Shown here: positions 18,901 to 29,300 of the stretch, in pieces
Layout: every line of letters begins with the position of its first letter
Position numbering within the stretch: position 1 is the stretch's first letter
NCBI RefSeq assembly: GCF_031844705.1
Contig: NZ_CP134609.1
Coordinates: forward strand, 1,240,001 to 1,304,000
DNA length: 64,000 bases
Reading direction: 5' to 3'
Source: Streptomyces sp. ITFR-16
Lineage (GTDB): Bacteria; Actinomycetota; Actinomycetes; Streptomycetales; Streptomycetaceae
Program-made: the position numbers and the translations under genes
Notes under the pieces: model-generated
What the model was told of the DNA's origin: nothing
The model's input: only the letters and a program-made list of their open reading frames with translations
Databases searched by the model: none

Positions 18901-19454
18901 CCTCTTCGCCGCTCACCCACTCGACCGGTCTGGACACCCACGGACCGGGCGGCTCGCTGAACAATCCCGGCGGCCTGGACTCCAACCTCGACGACTACTA
19001 CGACGACTACGACAGCACCCCTTACGGCGGCGGCTCCCTGGGGTCGACCACCCCCGCCGCCGCGCTCGCCGGCAACTCAGCGGCGCAGTCCGCGAACGGC
19101 ACCCCGCTCAACCCGATGGGCATGGGGGGTGGCGGCATGCCCGGCATGGGCGGCGCGGGCGGCGGCGGCCAGGGCACCAGCGAACGCACCCGGGCCGTCC
19201 TCACCGACCCGGTCGGCAGCGCCCGGGGCGGGCGCGTCGGACGGGCCGCGGCGGGAGCCGACGAGGACGAGGAGATCGTGTACACCCGGCCGACCACCTC
19301 CAGTGCGCCCTACCCGGTGGGCGGGCCCGGCGGCGCCGGCCAGGGCTCCACGACCACGGAGAGCGGCGACCGCGCCCGCGAGGCGTGGCTGACCGAGGAC
19401 GACGACGTGTGGGGCACCGACGACGGCGGCGCCCCGGCGGTCATCGGACGCTGA
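15954..19454 (+). CDS. large AAWKG/WXG-type T7SS protein with two repeat arrays
   Basis: A 1166-residue signal-less protein. Residues about 1-440 are mixed alpha/beta, with a helical segment containing QAAWKGKAAS (near 223-232), a WXG-like turn typical of the streptomycete AAWKG family found beside ESX genes. Then follow an acidic helix (EEEADIAEEEANANN), an 18-residue Asn/Leu/Gly/Asp repeat array (about 460-575), a 55-residue beta-type repeat array (about 628-947; motif DGTLTTKFPDGST.TL.PDTG), an Asp/Tyr cluster (DDYYDDYD), a Gly/Met patch and a disordered acidic C terminus. No membrane helix. The layout (WXG-like head, rod, solenoid, acidic tail) fits an exported structural or cargo-linked protein, but this is inference. 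The next gene starts 47 bp later. Confidence 0.8.
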   Translation: MADDGSSTSGTPTYDPDDYYAQAITNFTGYTIPARSSLFNSLSSDSGDDFSDLKLFRMEISGQSMRAVSTEDYTALSGFQKSKGEDYDLAFYDAGGDGAHTSVSLKKARIVMIGVGVGEDGRADLWGDGTVSGGGEFEGSYSHVQWDSGPMAQYISGSKLALDELLNNHTTKGWSFSNLSVLDGNAVDFKSFEETGQSFDRAMQFFKDHSDVVNGWMKSLGEDQAAWKGKAASLFWHLLDELKTNYEGYVSQLGGRDYSPKNTTVGGYVPRSKLSDALAAAQTALKDAVTSLQAAWNNWAKDGQHDPHRHLVKVLDDVSAFVLRDNIQHVNVKTQYYGGYGGGGSYKSYSTTAEFKQTSEYGDLTEHTTWKKIADAAVKSWSDHADLMLKQPAIDALSNVKSAWADVTDAFGQEVTNKNSETLAEVLAEEEADIAEEEANANNDKLNDYLDGLNNNINTIGDGLNDLNDGLNDSLNDLGDGFKDLNDGLNDSLNGLGDGFKDLNDGLNDNLNGLNDGLNNSLNGINDGLNESLNGLGAGLNGLGDGVNNLGDGLNNNFTTLNDGLNNSLGDGLGLNGDPNSPLGGPNPDVPVAPLTSLLNNGLTNDGLNDLDRTGGSSLLNSPTGGNTQLNDDGTLTTKFPDGSTQTIDPRTGLVTSTSPKGVTSTSQLNPGTRLLNPDGSTTTLNDDGTLTTTFPDGSSQTLDPKTGHVETLNPDGSLSESTLTPTDGAFTNPGGSTSQLNGDGTLTTKFPDGSTETLNPDTGQVTVTDSSGNVTTHQLNPGESFTNPDGSTTTLNNDGTLTTKFPDGSTQTLNPDTGQLTTTDAAGHSTTTDLNPAPNTFTTPDGSTSQINPDGTVSTHFPDGSTEILNPDTGQITVTDPSGNVTTHQLNPGESFTNPDGSTTTLNNDGTLTTTFPDGSKQVLDPDTGRLTTTDAAGHTTTTDLDGNGPSLDTRIPDLNSLNHNGPDTNGLNTQSLDGPHTSSPLTHSTGLDTHGPGGSLNNPGGLDSNLDDYYDDYDSTPYGGGSLGSTTPAAALAGNSAAQSANGTPLNPMGMGGGGMPGMGGAGGGGQGTSERTRAVLTDPVGSARGGRVGRAAAGADEDEEIVYTRPTTSSAPYPVGGPGGAGQGSTTTESGDRAREAWLTEDDDVWGTDDGGAPAVIGR
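17335..17680 (+). repeat. 54-bp coding repeats (18-aa NDGLNDSLNGLGD units)
   Basis: Tandem in-frame repeats inside the AAWKG gene. The clearest unit is 18 residues, GFKDLNDGLNDSLNGLGD, in three near-identical copies, continuing as degenerate 7- to 11-residue GLN(D/N)xLN units. Leucines recur at 3-4 residue spacing as in an amphipathic helical rod or extended coiled coil, while Gly/Asn/Asp fill the other face. Nearly identical 54-bp tracts at about 17394-17500 suggest recent slippage expansion. Confidence 0.85.
17838..18795 (+). repeat. six 165-bp coding repeats (55-aa beta-solenoid-like units)
   Basis: Six in-frame units of about 55 residues, each with L(N)xDGTLTT.FPDGS, then a L.PDTG turn, a TTDAAGH/TDSSGNV turn, and NPDGSTT. 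Alternate units are more alike, giving a 110-residue (330-bp) super-period; for example about 120 bp at 18240-18362 recur almost unchanged at 18571-18693. Such DG/PDG turn repeats resemble RHS/YD or beta-solenoid spines of secreted toxins. The near-identity of alternate copies points to recent duplication or gene conversion. Confidence 0.85.
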
Positions 19455-19501
19455 GGACGCACGAGGGGCGAGGCAGGAGAGGACGGGAGAGGGAGTGCGC
19501 G

Positions 19502-19951
19502 GTGAACAGTGAGTCGATCGAACAGCGGCTGGCCAAGGCGATGGCGGAGCTGGAGGAGACCGAGGCCGCCGTGGCGCGCGCCGAGAGCGAACTGGCCCAC
19601 GCCGAGGCGACGGTGCGCTCGGCGGACCGCTCGGTCGAGGTGACCGTCTCCGCCCAGGGGGACATGACCGCACTGACCTTCCTGGACGACAAGTACCGTA
19701 CGATGCCCGCAGGTCAGCTCGCTGCCAGCGTGCTGGAAGCGGCGCAGGAGGCGCGAGCCCGGATGGCCAGGCGGGTGATGTCCACCTTCGAGCCGTTCAC
19801 CCAGGCGCACGCGGAAGCGCCCGAACTCACCGGCTTCGACGTGGACTGGAACAAGATTTTCGGGCCCGGCGTGCTGGAGGGGCCGAAGGGCGATCGCCGC
19901 CGCGGCTCCGGTCGGCTCCGTGACGAGATCAGCGAAGACCCGGAGGACTGA
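19502..19951 (+). CDS. YbaB/EbfC-family-like protein in T7SS locus
   Basis: A 149-residue protein beginning with a helix rich in Ala/Glu (about 1-40), then a beta-strand core (RSVEVTVSAQGDMTALTFLDD) and a helix with MPAGQLAASVLEAAQEARARM: the alpha-beta-alpha plan of the YbaB/EbfC nucleoid-associated family. In actinobacterial ESX loci such proteins often sit next to substrate genes and may be chaperones rather than DNA binders. The C terminus adds a tail of mixed charge. GTG 19502 is the start; the stop region GGAGGACTGAGGAG supplies the ribosome site of the next gene 8 bp on. Confidence 0.75.
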   Translation: MNSESIEQRLAKAMAELEETEAAVARAESELAHAEATVRSADRSVEVTVSAQGDMTALTFLDDKYRTMPAGQLAASVLEAAQEARARMARRVMSTFEPFTQAHAEAPELTGFDVDWNKIFGPGVLEGPKGDRRRGSGRLRDEISEDPED

Positions 19952-19958
19952 GGAGACG

Positions 19959-20327
19959 ATGACGGAGAACGCGTACTACGCCAGCATTCCCGGCCTGGCC
20001 GGCGGCACCCGGCAGCTCCAGGCGATCAGCGACTACGCCGTCGACATGTTCAACGAGTTCTTCCACGACGTGTCGGAGACCAGCGACTGGCCCGGCAAGG
20101 ACGACAGTTACGCCAAGACGATGATCCCGCAGGAGAAGAAGCAGCGGGAGGGCGCGGTGAGCACCGGCGAGGCCCTGACCGAAGCCATCGTCGGCGTGGG
20201 CGACGGCACGCTCGCCAACCTGAGGAGCGTCCTGACCACGCTGGGCGGCAACCTCGACGCGATCCACGAGTCCCACATCGACAACAGCAACGTCTCCGGC
20301 GGCACGCACGGCGGCGGCAGGCACTGA
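19959..20327 (+). CDS. small WXG-type (WPG) Esx-like protein upstream of giant gene
   Basis: A 122-residue signal-less helical protein with SDWPGKDDSY near residues 42-51, a WXG turn of the WPG type, flanked by two long helices, and a Gly/His tail (GTHGGGRH). ATG 19959 is preferred over an in-frame ATG at 19920 because GAGGAG lies directly in front of it and translation is coupled to the preceding stop. It ends 18 bp before the 6113-codon gene. By analogy with LXG/WXG toxins, whose small upstream partners bind the toxin N terminus, it may be the targeting chaperone of the giant protein; this is inference. Confidence 0.8.
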   Translation: MTENAYYASIPGLAGGTRQLQAISDYAVDMFNEFFHDVSETSDWPGKDDSYAKTMIPQEKKQREGAVSTGEALTEAIVGVGDGTLANLRSVLTTLGGNLDAIHESHIDNSNVSGGTHGGGRH

Positions 20328-20345
20328 CGGACCGGACCACGCCCG

Positions 20346-23300
20346 ATGAGCATCCAGGTTTCGCCGCAGCTGAACAATCTCCTGTTCGTGCTGATCGGTG
20401 AGAAAATGCTGCAGGCCGACGAGGACATGGCCTACGCCAACGGCCGTCCCTACGGGCGGCTGGGGCGGCGGGTGCGGGACCTGTCGGATCTGATCGAGCA
20501 GACCGCGGGTGGCGTCGGGCGCTCGCTGCCGCCGCAGGTGGGCAACCAGTACGTCAAGGCCATGCACCTGTTCCTGGACAACGGCGGCAAGAACTACCTG
20601 AAGGACTTCGCCGACCAGCTCGACGACTTGGAGAAGGCGCGCACCAAGTCCTCCATGGACATCATGGAGGCCAAGTGGCAGATCATCGCCGAGCTGATCC
20701 GGCTGTTGATCGAACTGGCCATCATCATGGCGCTGTCCATCTTCACCGGCGGTTCGGCCTCCAGCCAGGCGGCGGTCGCCAAGGCACGCAGCCGGGTGGC
20801 GATCCTCACGCTGCTCGACTGGCTGATGAAGCGCACCCATCTGCTGCCGACCCTCTCCGAGATGATCGAAGAGGCGTTCACGACGTTCGCGGTCCGCCTC
20901 GCGATGATGCTGGGCGCGCCCAAGGGGCGGCGGCCGCACGGCTTCGACTGGTCGCAGATCGTCCAGGACGGTGTCTTCGGCGCGTTCACCGGACTGTTCC
21001 ACGGGTTCCTCAACGACATCCTCAAGAACCTGAAGAAGAACTTCAAGGACCTCTGGGGCCACGGGAACAACCCGTTCAAGAACATCGACGGCAACGGCAA
21101 CAAATTTCACAACGACAAGTTCGACAACCATCACCTCAACGACGGGCCCTCCCCCAGGCCGGACCCGAAGCCGACGCCCAAGCCGGACCCCAGGCCGACG
21201 CCGAAGCCCGGCCCCGAGCCGACCCCCACGCCGAAGCCCAATCCGGTCCCGCTGCCCAAGCCGCCCCACACCCCCACGCCCGGCCTCGGAGACAGGATCA
21301 AGCACGAGTTCGGTGAGGACATCGGCCACTTCCTCACCGAGGGCGGCGCGGAGGCGCTGGGCGAGCTGGCCACGGCGGCGGTCTTCCACCTCCCCGTCGA
21401 GGGCCCGATGACCTTCCTCGGCGGCGGGCTGAGCGCGGTCAGCGAGCGGCACCTGGGGCAGGGCGCGTCCGCCCTGGGCAACAAGTTCAACTTCACCAAG
21501 CCGCCCACCGTGAACACCGCGCACCTCCCGGACACACCGGACGACTCCTCGACGGACGGCGCACCCCGCCCCGGCAACGGCGACGGCAAAGGCCCCGGTC
21601 CCGGCGCGCCCACCCCGGGGCCGGGCGACGGTGTGACGACACCGGGCCCGTCCCCCACGGGCGGCGGACGGAACGGACCGGTCACCGTCCGGCCTCCGAC
21701 CCAGTCCCCCGACCTGGACGTGGAGGTGACCGGCGGCAAGGTCACCACCGACGGCCCGCCCGACGTGCACTTCGACGGTGTGCACATCGACCCCGTCAAG
21801 ATCGACGGGGTGGACGTCCACAGCGATACCCCGCACTTCGACGGCAACGTCCCGGCCGCCCGACCGGCGACCGGCAATCCGACGCCGGTACAGACCGTTC
21901 AGCAGCCGCCGCCGACCACCAACGGCGCGCCACGCCCGGGGAGTTCGCTGCCGCCCGGCGGCACGACGACGACCGGCACGGACACGGACGCCCGAACCGG
22001 CCTGGACACCGACACCGACTCGGACACGGACTCCGTGTTCAGTGACACCGACAGCGTCGCCGAGAGTGACATCACCGCCCCCGATTCCACCGGAGACACC
22101 ACCGCCCACACCCCCTTCACCGAAGCGCCCAAGCCGATCGTCACCGGCAGCACCACACCACCGCCGACCGGTCTCCCCCAGGCAACCGCCCCGGACGGCA
22201 CACCCGGCAACGCACCGGCCGCCGGTTCCACCTCGCGCCCGGCGCCCGTGCACACCTCGTCCTCGGACTCGCCGCCGGACCCGGTCCGGAACGAGGCACC
22301 GCGCCCCGTGCAGAACGACATACCGGACCCCGTGGCCAACGCCGTGCCGGAGCCCGTGGTCCTGACCCCGACGCCGCCCGTCGCCCCGGCGACCCACCAC
22401 GCGCCGGGCAGTTTCGGGGAGACGCGGGACGGCGCGACGCCGACGCCGCGGAGTCACACCTGGGTGGACCCGGTGTCGCGGCCCACGGGCCCGGACGGCA
22501 GGCCGACGCAGTACGTGGTGCGTTCCTCCTTCGACGTACGGCAGTTCACGCATGGCGGCGAGCCCGTCACCGATCTCACCGTCACCTACCGCGTCACGGG
22601 CGACCCGCAGCTCGGCCCGCAGGCCGACGGGGTGCGGCAGCGGCTCGAAGAGGGCGTGCAGCGGGTGTTCAACGCCCCGGACCACCGTCTGCCCGACGGC
22701 AGCCGACTGCACGTCACCGTCGTTCCGGCCGTCGAAGGGCAGACACCGCACCTGGACGTCACCCTGACCAACCCGGCGGACGGCGTGCCCACCACGCACC
22801 ACGCGTGGCCGGCGGACATCTCCGACTCGGCGCTGGCCCACGAAATCGGCCACCAGCTCGGCCTGCGCGACGAGAGCGGACTCGACCCGGCCGCACCGCA
22901 CCGCGGCGGCAACGAGAGCCTGATGGGCGACGCGCCCCCGGTCACCGGCGTCCTCGCCCACCCGTCGGACCCGGCCGGCTACCAGCCGGGCGGGCTGCGG
23001 CCCCGGCACCTCCAGCTCATCGGCACGCTGGTGGGCGACCCCGCCGACGCCCCCCGGCCGCACCCCGACGGTGGGCGTCGCGGCGCCGCGACGCCGCCCG
23101 TGCCGGTCACCGGCAACCTCGGCGCGGACCCGCCGGCACCGGTCGTCCCGCCCGCCGCAACGCCCACCGCCACGCCCGTCGTCGACCCGGTCTCGGACTC
23201 CGAAGCCATTCCGATGGTCCCGATCAGCACCACGTCCGCGCCGGTCCCGGGTGACACGACCACACCCCCGCCCGTCGTCACCTCCGAGGAGGCGACGCCC

Positions 23301-26300
23301 CCACCGGTGGTGCCGGAGCTGACGCTGACCACGACGGAGGGTCACACCACGCCCCTGCCCGATCCGGACCCGGACCCGGACCCGGAGAAGACCGGTGGAC
23401 GTGGACCCCGCCCCTCGTACCTCGGCGGCTACGGGCGGCGGCACGACGGGCAGGTCGGGCTCGTCCTCATGGAGCCGTTCTCGCCGGACGTGGTGGACGC
23501 CGTGCACCGGCAGGTGATGACCGCCCTCAGCCGCCCCGCCCCGCACCCCGACGACCCGGTCCTCGCTCAGTTGCGGGACGTGCTGTCGGCGTCGCAGATG
23601 ACCCAGCACCTGCCGTATCTGCGCAGCCTCGGCGGCCACCGCGTCACGCTGCGCGTCGACGGCACCGACCGGAGCGTGGACGTGCGGCTGGCCCTGGACG
23701 GGGGGCGGCCGTCCGCGCGCCAGGGCGATCTGGACACCAGCGACCCCGACAAGCACGTGGAGCGGCGCGGCCAGGGCACCCGGGAGAATGTCTCGGCGCA
23801 GCCGTCCGGCACGTTCTCGACCATCCCGGTGCCCTGGACGGGTTCGCTGCCGATCACCGCGCCGGGTCCGGTCCGTTCGCTGGACATGGCGCTGTCCGCG
23901 ACCCTCACGCACAACCAGGCGGACGGCTCCCTCACCGTCACCCAGGTCACGCAGACCACCACCGCCCAGCGCAGCGCCGAGCCGTCCCGGGCCTACGACT
24001 TCACCGGCAACTGGCAGGTCCGCGTGGACGCTCCCGCGCCGACCGCCCCGACCCCCGACAGCGACTCCACCGACGGCGATCCCACGAACGGCTGGTCGCG
24101 GGTGCAGCAGCACGGGCCGGTCACCGCCTGGTTCCCGCAGCACCTGGTGGACGCGGACGCCGACCCCACCCAGGAGCTGCCCGCCCCGGCCGCCCTGGAT
24201 GACCTGCCGCTGTGGGGCGTCGACTCGGTGCTGAACCCCCGGCGGCTGTACGAGGGCGCGGCGGCGCACTTCCGCGCCGACCTCGAAGCCACCTCCTCCT
24301 CGCAGCTAGCCGACTTCCTCTCCGAGCCGGTGCTGCGGGGCACGCTGCCGATGCAGCGCGACGGCGGGCTGTACTCGCCGGTGCTGACGGACGGCAACGG
24401 CCGGGCCGTCGGCATGGTGCGGCTGGACGCGCGGGTCACGCCGACCGCGCCGGTCGCCAAGAGCATCGACGCGAAGATCAACCTGGAGAGCCACCTCGTC
24501 AACACGGTCAAGAACGACCAGAACACCACGTTCAACAGCGGTGTCGCCTTCGCCGGCAGCATCGGCCCGTCGTTCACCGGTGATACGCGGCAGGACCACC
24601 CGGACGCCGCCGGCTCCATCGGCGGGACTTTCAGCGGCAAGGGCACCGTCCAGCTCGGCGCGCAGAACGCCTTCGGTACGAGTTCCTCGGCGGCCTCCGT
24701 GCACGCGCTGCGCACCAACCGCAGCCATCTGCTGACCGAGGCCGACGTCTCGTACACCGTCACCCTGATCCGGCCGGACGGCAGCACCGCCTCGTACACG
24801 CCGGGAACCTGGCGGCACGGCCTCGACCTGCGCATGCTCAGCGCGGACGACGCCCGGGGCCACGCGCCGACCGAGTCCGAGGCCAGGCAGCTCCCCGCCG
24901 AGCTGGCGTCGCTCGACTCGATCGGGCAGTCGACGGTGCCGCTCGGCGTGGAGGGCACGGCGCCGCTCTTCGCGGAGGCCGAGGCCTGGCTGCGCGACCA
25001 GGGCTTCCTGCCACCTCCCGCGAGCGCCCCGCGCCGGGGCCGGCTGCCCGACGAAACGTTGGTGCAGGCGCAGTTGAACAACCTGCGACGGCTCCAGGAG
25101 CTGCGTTCCGGGCTGGGGCTGCGGGGCGCGACGGACTCCATGACGGACGGTGGCCACTCGCTGTTCCTGGAGACGCCCTCGTCGACGGGGCGGCGCCGGG
25201 TGCGGCTCGTGCTCGGCGCGATCGCGGACCGGGACCGGCCGCCGGTACACAGGAGGGTGCTCCCCGGCGTCGCCGTCATCAGCGTGTCGTCGTCGACGGC
25301 AGGCGGCAACGGCAGGCTCGGCAACAGCTACAGCGGCGGCCTCGGCTTCGGCGGCGGCCCCGGTGTCCCCACGCCGAACGGCGCCTGGACGCTGAGCGGC
25401 ACCGGCGACTATCAGTACGTCGGCAACGCCTCGCTCGGCAACACCACCTCGACGACGGTCGGACAGGACCAGTTCTTCATCAGCTCGGGCCAGGACGCCC
25501 ACGAGTTCGACGTTCCCGCCCGTCTCACGCTCGATCTGTACGAGGGCACGGGCCCCGGTCCGCGGGTCCGCTTCGGCACCCCGGAGCCCCGGCCGCACCC
25601 GCCCGGTGACCTGGAGTCCGCGCCGGGCACCGTACCGGCGGGAGTGCCGGGCACGGTCCGGCTGGGCGTGCCGCACGGCCGCACCCTGGACGCCCCGCCC
25701 CCGGCGCCGGCCGGCGAGCCGTTCACCGTACGCCCGGTCTCGCGGCTCGACCGGGACCGGCTGGCGCTGACGGACGGCACCGGGAGGCCGCGGCCGGACG
25801 TGGTGCGGGTCCCGGACGACGCCCTGGTGGACGTGATGCGGGGTTCGGCGGCCCTCCAGGACGCCTTCCAGCACATCGCCACCGGCACGGCGCCCACCAC
25901 CGGCACCCCCGCTCCGGCCCCCGCTCCGGTCTCCCTCACCCCGGCGCCCTCGCTGCTGGGCCGCTTCACCGGGTTCCTCGGCAGCTCGCTCACCGGCAAC
26001 CCGTTCGCCGACCCCACCACGGTGGCCGCCGAGTCCCGGACCGCGGCGCTGTCGCCCGGTTCGCTGGTCGCCCGCGCCCAGCAGATACTCGACGGCAGCT
26101 ATGTGGTGGAGGGTCTGACCCTGCCGGGTCTCGGCGCCGACGGGCAGCTCTCCGTGGAGGTCCAGGCCGTCGCGCACCACCCGCGGCTGACGTCCGGCAC
26201 GAGCCAGTACCTGGAGTCGGACGTCTCCGCCGCCGACTCGGCGCAGCAGCTCAAGGGCCTCGGCAAGACGCACCAGTTCGGGCTGGCGGGCACAGCGACG

Positions 26301-29300
26301 CAGAACAACCCGAAGGCGCCCGCACCCGCCACCGCCCCGGTGCCGGACCCGCAGCAGGACGGCGCCACCTCCGCACCGCAGCCCAGCACGTCCGAGACCC
26401 GGCAGCCGTCCCGCTTCAACCCGTCCGGGCGCTACCAGTACGACCGCAAGACGGACAAGTCCGATACCTCGATCAGCACGACGACGACCAACCGGGTGCC
26501 GACCCAGTCGGGCCTCCAGCACCGTGTGACGGCCGACCTCACCTATGTCATCACCGTCCGCTCCGGGCACCGCAACGCGTTCGCTAACTTCGTCGGCTAC
26601 ACCCACGGACAGACCGTCCAGCTCGCCGTGGATGTGCCGCAGGGTCTGCAATTCCTGATGACCGACAGCCAGTTGCGCCGCGACCGGCCATGGATGGGCG
26701 GTGTCGAGGGGCTGCCCGCCGACGTGCCGCCCACCGGTCTGGCGAGCCCGCCGCTGCCCAGCCGCTATGTGCGGGACGGCACGCTGGGCCTGGCCGCGGT
26801 CACCTCGGTCACCGAGCTGAGCCCGAGCGGCCGGCCGGGCACCGCGCAGCGCCAGCGGTTCCAGAACGAGGTGCGCGGCCTCCTCGACCGCTACGCACCC
26901 GGCGTGACCACCCCCGGCCACGCCTCCTACCTGCCCGGCGTCGCGGCCCTGATCGCCGACCAGACGAGCACCGCGGGCAAGCGCGCGCTGATCGGACGCG
27001 GCGGCGGACAGGCCCGGTTCGGCTTCCGGCACCACCGGTTCGGCGGCGCGGCGCTGGTCGAGGTGACGTTCTCGGCCCGGCCCACGACCACCGCCGCGAA
27101 CCGGGGCGCGCGCCGCGGCATCGCCGTCCCCGGCGACAAGTCGGGGCTGGAGAGCTGGACGTCGCAGACCCCGGCAGGCCGGTCCACGACGGCCACGGTG
27201 AGCCGCCAGCACCGGGTCACCGTCAATCCGACGGCCCGCTTCACCCGGCCCGACGCGGACGACCGCACCGACCGGCTCGGCCCCTCCGCCCAGTGGACGT
27301 CGGCCAGTGTCAAGACCGGCAAGCGGGGCCGCACCGCCGAGGACCGGTTCTGGCTGCGCACCGACAACGCCGCCGACTTCGACGGCCTGGATTACGAACT
27401 GGTCGCCACCGTCCGCTCCACGTGGGTGACGGACTGGCCGCCGAACGTGGTGGGCGCGCTGGTGCAGCGCGGCTTCATCGCCTGGAACGACGCCGACGCG
27501 CCGACCCGGAACTGGATCAGCCGCACCCTGGCCGGCGAGATCGGCGGCCGGACCCGGGTCCCGGCCCACGTCAGCCTGCGGTTCGCGGGCGGCGAGACGG
27601 CCGCACCGCGCGGCGGCAACCCGCTGCCGGTCCCCGTCTCGGTGTCCCGGGTCGACCCGCGTCCGGCTCCGCACGGGCAGCCCGCGCTGCGCGACGACGG
27701 GCTGTTCCACCCGAACGGCAACGTCCCGGTGTACGGATTCAACGCCTGGGACCAGCTCTACACGGCCCTCGACCAGGTGGCGCCGGCCACCGGCAGCGGC
27801 TGGCGCGCGCAGCCCGCGTCCACCTCCGACGAGAACGCCTCGGTGCGCCTCGGGGAGCTGCTGCAGGCCGGTTCGATCACCCTGGACAACCCACGTCAGG
27901 TCGGCGGGATGCTGCCGACCATGCCGGGTGCCTTCCCGCTCCTGGACTCCCCGGAGGGGCCCACCCTGACGGTGTCCCTGTACCGGCCCCGCGTGGTGAC
28001 CGAAAGCAGCGACGTCGCCGTGGACCGGCTGCGTATCGTCACCGACACCTCGGGCACGGTGTCCGGCAACGACACGGGCCTCGGTCTGTCCCTGCCGTTC
28101 GTGCTGAGCGCCGACGACCCCGACCGCAATCTGGTCGGCGCCACTCCGCCCGTACTGCAACGGCCCATCGACCCCGGCGACTTCGGCGGCAACGTCTCGG
28201 GCGGGCGCCGCGAGTGGCTGAAGACCGGCAGCACCAGTGCCCCGGCCGACGGGCGCGGAACGCGTGGGTACGAGGTCCAGGCGGACGTGCACATCCAGGT
28301 CAGCGGCCCCGAGGGGGTGCGGCACGTCACCGGTACGGCCACCCTCCGCGTCGAGGAGCGCGACGCGCTGGGCCACGGCATCACCCCGCCCCGGCCCCTC
28401 CCGCGTGTCTACGACCTGCCCGCGCTGCTGGCCTCGCAGACCGGCACCGCGCCGAGGCAGTGGGCGTCCACACCACCGCGCGACCTGCCGGACGCCCTGA
28501 TCGCCGGGGTCGATCCGGACGACGACGGCTACCAGTTCTGGCTGGCGACCGGCACGGACCCGGACGGCTCCCGGCTCGCCCTCGCGCTGTACGGCTCGTC
28601 CCGTACGGCCCGGCTGACCGGGCGTCCGGTGGAGCTGGTGACGCGTGGGCCGGAGGGACTGCGGTTCTGGTCATTCGGCCCGGACGGTGCCCTGAGGACC
28701 GCCCCTTCAAAGGCGCCGGGCACGGAGAGCACGCCGCCCCTCGGCGATCCGGCGCTGGACCGCGCCTGGTCCGGATTCGAGACCGTCGCGGACGATCTGC
28801 ACCGCGCCCACGGCGACCACGCGCAGGCCCTCGCCGACGAGACCGGGATGCGGAACCTGCGGACGGACGCGGTGGACGACCTGCGCGACGCGGTCACGGC
28901 GCTGAACGACGCGCGTAAGGCTGCCGACGACGCCGACCGGGCGGCCACCTCGGCGGAGACCGGGGCCGACGGGGCCGAGCAGGACGTCCGCGACCTCGAA
29001 AGCCGGATCGACAAGCTGACCACGGACATCGCCGACACGCGCGGCACGATCGACACGCTCACCGAATCCCTCACCGAGGACGGGCGCCGGGAGACGCGTC
29101 TCGAAGCCGATCTGGAGGCGGCGCAGGCCCGGCTCGACGCCCTGAACGAGGCCGCCGCCGCGCCACCCGCGCCGGACCCAGCCACCGGGACCGGCCCCTC
29201 GGTGACGCCCACGACCGCCCCCGCGACGCCCCCGGCCGTCGACCCGCGGCTCACCGAGCGGATCGACACCGCGACCGCCGAGGTCGACCGGATCGACGGC

